A DNA stretch of 64,000 nucleotides. Origin: Nitrospirillum pindoramense. GTDB lineage: Bacteria; Pseudomonadota; Alphaproteobacteria; Azospirillales; Azospirillaceae. Under the pieces are notes generated by a model, which saw only the letters and a program-made list of their open reading frames with translations, ran no database searches and was not told where the DNA came from. The stretch lies in NCBI RefSeq assembly GCF_007827955.1, contig NZ_VITR01000015.1, forward strand, positions 1 through 64,000, given 5' to 3'. Shown one piece after another: positions 9,363-18,154 of the stretch. The position numbers and the translations under genes were made by a program. The number at the start of each line of letters is the position of its first letter. Within the stretch, counting starts at the first letter, position 1.

Positions 9363-10154
9363 ATGGCAGAGCCCGAGGTCACCGTCATCATTCCCACCCA
9401 CAGGCGGGCGCCCCTGTTGCGCCGCGCCCTGGCGTCCGTCAAGCAGCAGCCAGCGGCGGTGGAGGTGATCGTCATTTCCGACGCCACGGATGCGGAAACG
9501 GACCGCGCCTGCGCCGAGCTGCTGTCCGCCGACGATATCTACATCCGCCGCAACGGCGCCCCTGGCCCTTCCGCCAGCCGCAACCTGGGCCTGATGCTGG
9601 CGCGCGGGCGCTATATCCTGTTCCTGGATGATGACGACGCCTGGCATCCGGATTTCATTCCCGCCCTGTTGGCCCAACCCGCGGTTCAGCAGGGCCTGGC
9701 CGTCTATGCCAACGGCAGCGTGGTGACCGAACGGCGGCGCCCCGAGGGGCCGGAGTTCCTGAGCGAGGACCGGGTGGACATGGCCGGCCGCCTGACACCG
9801 GGGGTCTACATCAAGAACCAGGTCCATATGTCCTGCTTCGCCTTTCCGCGCGCCCTGCTGACGGGGCTGGAGTTCGACGTTTTCATGCGCGCGTATGAGG
9901 ATTGGGATTTCATGCTGGCCGTCATCAACCGTCAGATTCCGGTGCATGTGCCGGTGCTGGCGTCCCGCATCTTCGAGGTCAAGGACGCGACCACGGACCG
10001 CCGGGGCGACAGCCGTCAGGCCAACGACTACAACGTCGTCATCGATTACCTGTACGTCTATCGCCGTCACCCCGCCCCCACGCCTGAGATCGCCGAGCGC
10101 CGCGTCGCCCTCATGACCGGTCTGGGCATTCCGGTCGCCCCCTCCATGCTCTGA
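9363..10154 (+). CDS. Glycosyltransferase family 2
   Basis: A GT-A fold enzyme of about 263 residues starting at ATG 9363, 16 bases after the previous stop. The N-terminus VTVIIPTHRRAPLLRRALAS and the NGAPGPSASRNLGLMLARG segment are typical of GT2, and YILFLDDDDAWHPDF carries the metal/nucleotide-sugar DXD-type acidic cluster near residue 90. There is no transmembrane segment, so it probably acts in the cytoplasm on a soluble or membrane-bound acceptor. An in-frame upstream extension reaching 9255 overlaps the preceding gene and is rejected. The sugar and acceptor cannot be read from the sequence; neighbours suggest assembly of a protein- or surface-linked glycan. Confidence 0.85.
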   Translation: MAEPEVTVIIPTHRRAPLLRRALASVKQQPAAVEVIVISDATDAETDRACAELLSADDIYIRRNGAPGPSASRNLGLMLARGRYILFLDDDDAWHPDFIPALLAQPAVQQGLAVYANGSVVTERRRPEGPEFLSEDRVDMAGRLTPGVYIKNQVHMSCFAFPRALLTGLEFDVFMRAYEDWDFMLAVINRQIPVHVPVLASRIFEVKDATTDRRGDSRQANDYNVVIDYLYVYRRHPAPTPEIAERRVALMTGLGIPVAPSML

Positions 10155-10189
10155 GCCCGCTCCCATGGCATTCCTATGATCGCACCCCA

Positions 10190-10915
10190 ATGATCCCACC
10201 GTCGCACGACCTGGACGCCTTCGCCGGCCGCATCGTCTTTTGCCTATGGACCGGGCCGGAGATCATGTCCGACGCCCGCATGCGGGCGCTGTGGACCATC
10301 TTCCGCAACACCGGCTGCGGCGTCGCCTTCATCACCCAGGAAACGGTGGCGGAATGGGTGAAGCCGGACGCCCCCCTGCACCCGGCCTGGCCCTACCTCA
10401 GTTCCACGCACAAGGCGGATTACCTGCGCTGTTACCTGATGCACCATTACGGCGGCGGCTATACCGACATCAAAAGCACGTCCAAGAGGTGGGGGCCGTT
10501 CTTCGACCTGCTGGCCCAGCCAACGGCCGAGGGGCCGGAGAAGCTGGCCCTGGGCTATCAGGAACTGGCCCACGGCATTCCGCACGTCACGGGGGAGTTC
10601 GGTGATCTGCTGCGCCGGTCGCACAAGGAACTGATCGGCCTTTGCGCCTTCATCTTCAAGAAGGGCACGCCCCTCACCGCCGCCTGGCTGGCGCGGACGG
10701 AGGCCCTGCTGGACCAAAAGCTGGATGCGTTGCGCCGCCATCCCGCCATCCATCCCCTGGACCAGACCGGGGTGCTGCGCCCAGACGGGCAGCCCTCGCC
10801 CTACCCCCTGCGCTGGGCGGAGCTGTTGGGCGAGATTTTCCACCCCCTGACCTATGAGATGCGCCAGCATCTGCTGCTGGCCCCCATTGAACCCAGCTTC
10901 GCCTCGTATCGGTAG
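10190..10915 (+). CDS. DXD-type sugar transferase (Gly_transf_sug-like)
   Basis: 241 residues. The segment STHKADYLRCYLMHHYGG followed by GYTDIKSTS is the hallmark of the glycosyltransferase 'sugar-binding region containing DXD' family (capsular polysaccharide/mannosyltransferase OCH1-like), although the second acidic residue of the DXD is replaced (TDIKS). The N-terminus IVFCLWTGPEIMSDARM fits the first strand of the GT-A fold. No signal peptide or membrane segment. It is the last gene of the glycosyltransferase run and lies before a terminator. The altered DXD may mean changed donor or metal use, or loss of activity. Confidence 0.72.
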   Translation: MIPPSHDLDAFAGRIVFCLWTGPEIMSDARMRALWTIFRNTGCGVAFITQETVAEWVKPDAPLHPAWPYLSSTHKADYLRCYLMHHYGGGYTDIKSTSKRWGPFFDLLAQPTAEGPEKLALGYQELAHGIPHVTGEFGDLLRRSHKELIGLCAFIFKKGTPLTAAWLARTEALLDQKLDALRRHPAIHPLDQTGVLRPDGQPSPYPLRWAELLGEIFHPLTYEMRQHLLLAPIEPSFASYR

Positions 10916-11054
10916 AGCGAGGGGCGGGGCTCACGGTTCGGACGTCAGAACCGTCCTTGGACGCGGAACCCGCAGCGGGTGGGTGGGTTGTAACATCTCC
11001 GCGTGGCCCTCCAGCCTGCGCGGGGCTTCATCTTCCTTCCTACCCACCTTTTAC

Positions 11055-11092
11055 GCCCGGTTCGTTCGCTGACCGAACCGGGCTTTTCTTTT
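11055..11092 (+). terminator. Rho-independent terminator
   Basis: GCCCGGTTCG (11055-11064) pairs perfectly with CGAACCGGGC (11074-11083) and is followed by TTTTCTTTT. It separates the glycosyltransferase run from the downstream PLP-enzyme gene. Confidence 0.88.
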
Positions 11093-11152
11093 GGGAACGC
11101 CCTGTCCCCGCGCTATCTTGCACGCCGTCGATTGCCGGCAGGGAGTGCCCTG

Positions 11153-12307
11153 GTGACCCATCCCGTCCTTCCCCCCGATCTTGAAACCCCCGTGCTGCTG
11201 CTGGATGAGGGGCGGATGGACGCCAACATCGCCCGCATGCAGGGGCGCCTGGACGCGCTGGGGGTGCGCTTCCGACCCCATGTGAAGACGGCCAAGTGCC
11301 TGGAGGTGGCGCGGCGCCAGGTGGCCGCCGGTGCCCGGGGCCTGACCGTGTCCACCTTGAAGGAGGCGGAGTGCTTCTTCGCCGCCGGCTATGGTGACAT
11401 CCTCTACGCCGTGGCCATCGCGCCGCCCAAGTTTGACCACGCCCTGCGCCTGGCCAAGGCCGGTGTGCGCTTGACCCTGGTGGTGGAATCGGTGACGACG
11501 GCCGAGCGCCTGTCCCGCCATGGGCGGGAGAATGGCCATGTCCACACCGTGCTGATCGAGGTTGATACCGACGGCCACCGTTCCGGAATCCATCCGGAGG
11601 CGCCGGTGTTGCTGGACGTTGCGGCGGCCCTGACGGTGGAGAGGGGCGGCGGTGCCCGCCTCAACGGCGTAATGACTCATGCCGGCAGTTCCTACGGCCT
11701 CAACACACCCGAGGCGCTGGCGGCCATGGCGGAGCAGGAGCGGGCGGGTTGCGTGCGCGCGGCTGAGCGCCTGCGCGCCGCCGGCCATGCCTGCCCGGTG
11801 GTCAGCGTCGGCTCCACCCCCACGGCCCTCAGCGCCCGGCACCTGGACGGGGTGACGGAGGTGCGTGCCGGTGTCTATGTCTTCTTCGACCTGGTCATGG
11901 TCGGGGTGGGTGTCTGCGCCGTGGACGACATCGCCCTGTCGGTGCTGTCCACCGTCATCGGTCACCGCGCCGACACGGGCTGGGTCATCACCGATGGCGG
12001 CTGGATGGCCATGAGCCGCGACCGGGGAACCCAGCGCCAGGCCAAGGACCATGGATACGGCCTGGTCGCCGCCGTCGACGGCACCCCCATTGCCGACCTG
12101 GCCTTCCGCGATGCCAACCAGGAACATGGCGTCCTGCACTGGACGGGGGCGGCCGGCACCGACCTGGAGGCACTGTTTCCCATCGGCACCCAGTTGCGCA
12201 TCCTGCCCAACCACGCCTGCGCTACCGCCGCCCAGTTCGACGCCTATACCGTCCTGCCCAAGGAGGGCGGTGACCTGCGACGCTGGGACCGGTTCAACGG
12301 CTGGTGA
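11153..12307 (+). CDS. DSD1-family PLP enzyme (D-threonine aldolase / D-serine dehydratase-like)
   Basis: 384 residues from GTG 11153, preceded by AGGGAG at 11140-11145. The alanine-racemase-like barrel begins TPVLLLDEGRMDANI, and RPHVKTAKC near residue 45 carries the lysine expected to bind pyridoxal phosphate. SVGSTPTALSA and EVRAGVYVFFDLVM fit phosphate binding and the barrel end, and the C-terminal HACATAAQFDAYTVL contains the His and Cys that in D-serine dehydratases coordinate zinc. Such enzymes cleave D-threonine to glycine and acetaldehyde or dehydrate D-serine; the substrate cannot be fixed here. An in-frame extension to 11003 would run through the terminator and is rejected. It converges with the crotonase gene, leaving only 2 bases between stops. 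Confidence 0.82.
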   Translation: MTHPVLPPDLETPVLLLDEGRMDANIARMQGRLDALGVRFRPHVKTAKCLEVARRQVAAGARGLTVSTLKEAECFFAAGYGDILYAVAIAPPKFDHALRLAKAGVRLTLVVESVTTAERLSRHGRENGHVHTVLIEVDTDGHRSGIHPEAPVLLDVAAALTVERGGGARLNGVMTHAGSSYGLNTPEALAAMAEQERAGCVRAAERLRAAGHACPVVSVGSTPTALSARHLDGVTEVRAGVYVFFDLVMVGVGVCAVDDIALSVLSTVIGHRADTGWVITDGGWMAMSRDRGTQRQAKDHGYGLVAAVDGTPIADLAFRDANQEHGVLHWTGAAGTDLEALFPIGTQLRILPNHACATAAQFDAYTVLPKEGGDLRRWDRFNGW

Positions 12308-12309
12308 AA

Positions 12310-13122
12310 TTATCGCCGGAAACTCCGCTCCTTGAACTGTGGCGGCTTCTTCTCCAGGCCAGCGCGCAAGGCGATGCGCCAGTTGGCGCCGCGCATGATC
12401 TGGAACTGGATGCGCCGTTCCGTCGCGAAGGCGCCGCGCACGCTGGTGCTCCAGGCGCGCTGGAACAGGGCCTTGGTGCCCGCCACCGCGTCGGGGGAGC
12501 GGGCGCATAGCTGGGCCGCCAACGCTTCCGCCGCCGTCATGGGGTCGTCCGCCACCTCGGTCACCAGGTTCAGGGCCTTGGCCTCCGTTCCGCTGATCAC
12601 CTGGGCCGTCATGGTCAGGCGCTTGGCCAGGTCAATGGGCACCAGCTCGCGCAGGGACACGCTGCCGCTCATGTCGGGGATCAGGCCCCACTTGCCCTCC
12701 ATCACTGACAATTCGCAGTCCGGCGTGGCGATGCGGAAGTCCGCCGCCAACGCCACCTGCAGGGCGCCGCCGTAGCAACGGCCGTGTAGGACGGCGATGA
12801 CCGGCACCGGCAGCTCGCGCCAGCACCAGCAGGCGCGCTGGAACAGGTTGGTGCTGCGGCCCAGGGTGACGAAGGCCTTCACCACCTCCCACGGCTTCTG
12901 GGTCACGGCGGCGAAATCCAGGCCGGTGCTGAAGGCCGCACCCTCGCCGCTCAGGATGACGGCGCGCACCTGGCGGTGGCGGCGGATCTCCCTGGCGGCG
13001 CGGACCAAGGCGCGCAGCATAGGGAAGTCCATGCCGTTCAGCTTCTCCGGCCGCGCCAGGCGGACATGGGCGATGGCGCCCTGGATGTCCAGGTTGACCC
13101 TGTGGGGGACTGCATTTGTCAT
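12310..13122 (-). CDS. Crotonase / enoyl-CoA hydratase family protein
   Basis: 270 residues. The crotonase fold is seen in VRLARPEKLNGMDFPMLRAL, the oxyanion-hole segments FSTGLDFAAV and HGRCYGGALQVALAADFRIA, and LSVMEGKWGLIPDMSGSVSL. The family acts on acyl-CoA thioesters (hydration, isomerisation, decarboxylation); the Glu pair of classical hydratases is only partly conserved, so the exact reaction is unknown. It lies downstream of the SnoaL-like gene and fadH on the same strand and may finish the same transcript, giving a small fatty-acyl or aromatic-CoA catabolic unit under PadR control (inference). Confidence 0.85.
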   Translation of the reverse strand: MTNAVPHRVNLDIQGAIAHVRLARPEKLNGMDFPMLRALVRAAREIRRHRQVRAVILSGEGAAFSTGLDFAAVTQKPWEVVKAFVTLGRSTNLFQRACWCWRELPVPVIAVLHGRCYGGALQVALAADFRIATPDCELSVMEGKWGLIPDMSGSVSLRELVPIDLAKRLTMTAQVISGTEAKALNLVTEVADDPMTAAEALAAQLCARSPDAVAGTKALFQRAWSTSVRGAFATERRIQFQIMRGANWRIALRAGLEKKPPQFKERSFRR

Positions 13123-13250
13123 GACTGGCTATTCCCTTGTTTTGCAGCCCACGCCGGTCTGCGCAAATCCGCAGCGCCCCCCCCTTCTCGTAAACAGGGG
13201 AGCGTCCCGCAGCGGCATGGGCCCTTACGCATGCCGCTGGCATTTGCAGG

Positions 13251-13685
13251 TCAGGCCCGCTGCTTATGCGCGGGCAGGGCATGGGCCAGGCGGCGGCTCA
13301 TTTCCTCGCCCAGGGCCTGCAGGCCGCTCATGGGGCGGACCATCACCTCGAACTCCACGATTCGACCCTGCGCGTCGAAGCGGATCATGTCGATGCCCTT
13401 CAATTCGCGTTCGCCCACCTTGGCGCTGAACTCCAGCACCACGTTCAGGCCGTCGGCGTCGACGAACTGGCGGTGATAGGCGAAGTCCTGAAACACCTGG
13501 ATGACGGTGCCCAGGATGAGGACCAAGGCCGGCGCCGGGCCATAGGGCGTGAATGCCATGGGGGAACGGAACACCGCCTCCGGATGCACGATGTCGGGCA
13601 GGAAGGACAGGTCGCGGCGGACGATGCCGTCGTGCCACTTCTCCAGGCTGGCGGCGACGGCGGGATGCAGCGGCAGGTCGGTCAT
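13251..13685 (-). CDS. SnoaL/NTF2-like protein
   Basis: 144 residues from the ATG at 13685; the longer frame to 13847 would overlap fadH and is rejected. The N-terminus MTDLPLHPAVAASLEKWHDG and the segment FLPDIVHPEAVFRSPMAF are typical of the cone-shaped NTF2/SnoaL fold, and ERELKGIDMIRFDAQGRI followed by EFEVMVRP is the usual last-strand signature. Members act as small ketosteroid-isomerase-like enzymes, polyketide cyclases or non-catalytic binding domains. Its start is 11 bases beyond the fadH stop, so it is very likely co-transcribed with fadH, suggesting a role in handling an unsaturated acyl intermediate. Confidence 0.78.
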   Translation of the reverse strand: MTDLPLHPAVAASLEKWHDGIVRRDLSFLPDIVHPEAVFRSPMAFTPYGPAPALVLILGTVIQVFQDFAYHRQFVDADGLNVVLEFSAKVGERELKGIDMIRFDAQGRIVEFEVMVRPMSGLQALGEEMSRRLAHALPAHKQRA

Positions 13686-13696
13686 GATGGTCTCCG

Positions 13697-15868
<2,172 letters not shown>

Positions 15869-15870
15869 TC

Positions 15871-16431
15871 ATGTCCCTGCCCCACGCCCTGCTGACCGCT
15901 CTGCTGGAACGTCCCTGCTCCGGTTCCGAACTGGCCGGCCGCTTCGACCGCTCCATCGGCTTTTTCTGGCAGGCGACGCACCAGCAGATTTACCGCGAGC
16001 TAAAGCGGCTGGAGGAACTAGGCTGGATCACGGCCCTGGAGCCGGAGGCCGGCCGGGGCCGTAAGCGCGCCTATCAGGTTCTGCCGGCGGGGCGGGAGGA
16101 ACTGCGCCGCTGGACGGGGGAGGCGCGGGAGCCCAAACCCCTGCGCGATGAGTTGATGGTGCGCCTGCGGGCCGAGGCGGTGATCGGCCCCACCGACCTG
16201 GTGCGCGACATCGAAAGCCGCCTGGCGCAGCACCTGGAAAAGCTGGCGCTGTATCAGGAAATCGAACGGCGCGACTTCGGCGACGGCGCCGACAGCCGCC
16301 AGCGGGAACTGCGGCATCTGGTGCTGCAGGCCGGCGTGATGGCGGAAACGCTGTGGGTGGATTTCTGCCGCAAGGCCATCACGGTGCTGGCGGAGGATGA
16401 GGATGTAGGGGCGGTTTCGCCCCCTGATTGA
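15871..16431 (+). CDS. PadR-family transcriptional regulator
   Basis: 186 residues with a PadR winged-helix N-terminus: SLPHALLTALLERPCSGSEL, the recognition segment QATHQQIYRELKRLEELGWI and the wing RGRKRAYQVLPAGREELRRW. The C-terminal half is a helical dimerisation/ligand domain (PadR C-terminal type) with LRDELMVRLRAEAV and an amphipathic helix ending RKAITVL. PadR proteins are usually repressors relieved by phenolic or acyl ligands. It is divergent from fadH, with two 22-bp palindromes between the genes, which points to local control of the fadH-SnoaL-crotonase unit and of itself. Confidence 0.9.
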   Translation: MSLPHALLTALLERPCSGSELAGRFDRSIGFFWQATHQQIYRELKRLEELGWITALEPEAGRGRKRAYQVLPAGREELRRWTGEAREPKPLRDELMVRLRAEAVIGPTDLVRDIESRLAQHLEKLALYQEIERRDFGDGADSRQRELRHLVLQAGVMAETLWVDFCRKAITVLAEDEDVGAVSPPD

Positions 16432-16456
16432 CAAGAACAAAATAGGAACATATGTT
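16428..16456 (+). promoter_or_regulatory. Promoter with SOS-box-like GAAC-N7-GAAC
   Basis: TTGACA (16428-16433), a 17-bp spacer and TATGTT (16451-16456) form a good sigma-70-type promoter. The spacer contains GAAC (16435-16438) and GAAC (16446-16449) exactly 7 bases apart, the reverse complement of GTTC-N7-GTTC, the LexA operator form known from alphaproteobacteria. AACATATGTT (16447-16456) is also a perfect palindrome. It is followed by AGGGAGA and the ATG at 16484. Confidence 0.6.
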
Positions 16457-16483
16457 GCTCTTCCATCAAGAGGGAGAGCAAAC

Positions 16484-16732
16484 ATGGATGGTTGGCAACG
16501 GCGGTACCGTCTGAGCAACGGACCGGGTAGTCTGGGTGTCCGTTGCACGGCGGACGAGCTGACTCTGGCTGGCGTGCCCTTGTTGATAAAGGGCGCTGGC
16601 GGCTTCCAAGCACGCGCCCCATGGCCGAAGTGGGAACACTGCTCAAGCGCGCTTATAAAAGCAGGGAACCGGGCGCCCATGTTCACGCCGGTCTCGTCAA
16701 GATCGCCGAAGCGCTCAATCGGGGCGACCTGA
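16484..16732 (+). CDS. 5' fragment of the JAB toxin gene (separate frame)
   Basis: This reading frame has the only good translation signals of the locus (AGGGAGA at 16471-16477, ATG 16484). Its first ~45 residues (GSLGVRCTADELTLAGVPLL...) look like a genuine conserved N-terminus, but after about 16615 the frame turns into Trp/Cys/Arg-rich sequence that looks out of frame, while the frame one base back (-1) continues with a convincing protein from PMAEVGTLLKRAY. I interpret it as the start of the downstream gene separated by a -1 frameshift: real mutation, programmed shift near the CCCC at 16617-16620, or sequence error. As a stand-alone 82-residue protein it is unconvincing. Confidence 0.5.
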   Translation: MDGWQRRYRLSNGPGSLGVRCTADELTLAGVPLLIKGAGGFQARAPWPKWEHCSSALIKAGNRAPMFTPVSSRSPKRSIGAT

Positions 16733-17694
16733 CTCAGGCGATGATCCGCGCTGTACACTTGCGTCTACCCGAACCGGACTGGGATGCCGCTGTCCGCTTG
16801 GCTCAGGCCAACGACAACCTGGCGAAGTACAGCCCCGACCAGCCGCGTGACGGGCACGGACGCTGGACGAATGAAGATGGCACGGGAGCGATGGGTGGGG
16901 CGGTTGAAGCGAAGCCGAATGCGCCTGATAGCCAACGTACAACCGTCAAGCCGGTTGCCCAGTTTGGGGAAAAGACGGCGGATACCCCGAAAGCGCCACC
17001 GGCTTATCGCGTTTCGACTGCTGCCGATTTTGCTCTTCCAGAAACGATATTCGATGCGCCGCATATGTTCGTCTTCTCGCCGACGATCAACCAAGAAAGC
17101 CAATCCCTTTGGCGGGAAAGTCTGGCGCCTCTGCTGAATGCAAACCCGAGGTGGCCACTACCCGAAGGCCGGAAGGAATGGGTTGTGGAGCAGGGGGCTA
17201 CCATCGTCGCACGGCGGGATGGGACACTGGAGTTTCAGAACATTGGTGGACTGCCGCGGACGGAATCAGAAAAGAGTGCGGAATTTCATCCAGACCTACA
17301 ATTGAAAGACCCGGATAGTGGTACGGTCATAGGTACTCAGCACACCCATCCTTATGATGATGGGACGACTGGAGTATCATTCAGCGGTTCGGATATCAAA
17401 TACCTGATGGATGAAAGAATTAATTTTTCGCTGGTTCAAAGTGGGGAAGATCAATACCTTTTTCTTAAGACCAAACAGACGGGGCATTCAAAAGATTATG
17501 AGCGCGGTGGATCCGGTTTTGTTGAGGGATATCAGGATAATAGAGTATCACAAATGAGCTATAGCAAAGATCCGTCAAGGATGAATATTCCCATGCCGGA
17601 TGCTGCTGAGATAGCGAACATGGAAGCAGCGCTCATGTATAACCTCGTTCTTTATAAGGGACGCAATGGAATACTCTATCGCATTTGGCCGTAA
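16621..17694 (+). CDS. JAB/MPN-metallopeptidase polymorphic-toxin-like protein
   Basis: Main part of the gene, numbered from the ATG at 16621 (357 residues); translation probably begins at 16484 in another frame. Residues 20-70 are helical (ALNRGDLTQAMIRAVHLRLP), then comes KYSPDQPRDGHGRWTNEDG, a linker of the type found ahead of variable C-terminal toxin domains in proteobacterial polymorphic toxins and phage-like proteins. The C-terminal domain has H241-x-H243-P and S255-x-x-D258, the JAMM zinc motif of JAB/MPN isopeptidases with a longer loop than usual. Zinc peptidase toxicity is inference. Codon use from ~17340 on is clearly AT-richer than in neighbours, suggesting recent transfer. The next gene overlaps its end by 29 bases. 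Confidence 0.65.
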   Translation: MAEVGTLLKRAYKSREPGAHVHAGLVKIAEALNRGDLTQAMIRAVHLRLPEPDWDAAVRLAQANDNLAKYSPDQPRDGHGRWTNEDGTGAMGGAVEAKPNAPDSQRTTVKPVAQFGEKTADTPKAPPAYRVSTAADFALPETIFDAPHMFVFSPTINQESQSLWRESLAPLLNANPRWPLPEGRKEWVVEQGATIVARRDGTLEFQNIGGLPRTESEKSAEFHPDLQLKDPDSGTVIGTQHTHPYDDGTTGVSFSGSDIKYLMDERINFSLVQSGEDQYLFLKTKQTGHSKDYERGGSGFVEGYQDNRVSQMSYSKDPSRMNIPMPDAAEIANMEAALMYNLVLYKGRNGILYRIWP

Positions 17695-18106
17695 GGCCGT
17701 CATCGGAGCGTCGCTTATCGCGACGCTCCTGGCGGGACCGGCTATGGCTGAGGAACGAGGGGCCTGCTCGGCCGATCCCGACCAGCGCCAGGTTCGACAC
17801 GCTCTTGGTCCCACGATTGATGCGGATCGTTTCAATCGGGTGCTGAACTCTTGGGCGTTGGCTCAAGGCTGGATGAAAGCCAACAATTATCGCGAGGCTG
17901 GCCGAGAGCTTTTGAGAGGCTTAGGGGCGATGGGCAGATGTCCCATGCACAGGGCTCCCGAACCTCCTGCTGAATTTCTTGAGCAGCTTGCTGATCAGGC
18001 TGAAGATCAGTGGAGTTATCAGCAGGCGGCGATCTTGAGATTCAGGGCTCTGAAGTCAAATTTTAACAATTGCATGGATAATTTTCTTGATCGGGATGAT
18101 CAATAA
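17666..18106 (+). CDS. Secreted small protein, possible immunity partner of the JAB protein
   Basis: 146 residues, starting inside the end of the JAB gene with AAGGGA at 17656-17661 as binding site, hence translationally coupled. A signal peptide is clear (basic FGRKAV, hydrophobic IGASLIATLLAG, cleavage after AMA). The mature part is helical with repeated aromatic/Ala patterns (VLNSWALAQGWMKANNYREA) and three Cys, likely TPR-like. It is AT-rich like the end of the toxin gene. Gene order and overlap match toxin-immunity pairs, and export would place it in the periplasm. I recognise no named immunity family, so the role is inference. Confidence 0.55.
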   Translation: MEYSIAFGRKAVIGASLIATLLAGPAMAEERGACSADPDQRQVRHALGPTIDADRFNRVLNSWALAQGWMKANNYREAGRELLRGLGAMGRCPMHRAPEPPAEFLEQLADQAEDQWSYQQAAILRFRALKSNFNNCMDNFLDRDDQ

Positions 18107-18154
18107 ATCCGCTTTTCAGGCGGGTATCGCTGGCGCGGCCGTCCATCGAGCGAT

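Noticed and set aside
7154-9487. 777-residue minus-strand frame
   Set aside because: Shadow of the methyltransferase-TPR-GT9 gene, with no recognisable domain.
10916-11152. Possible tRNA or small RNA in the gap after the glycosyltransferases
   Set aside because: No cloverleaf or T-loop could be drawn; only the terminator is convincing.
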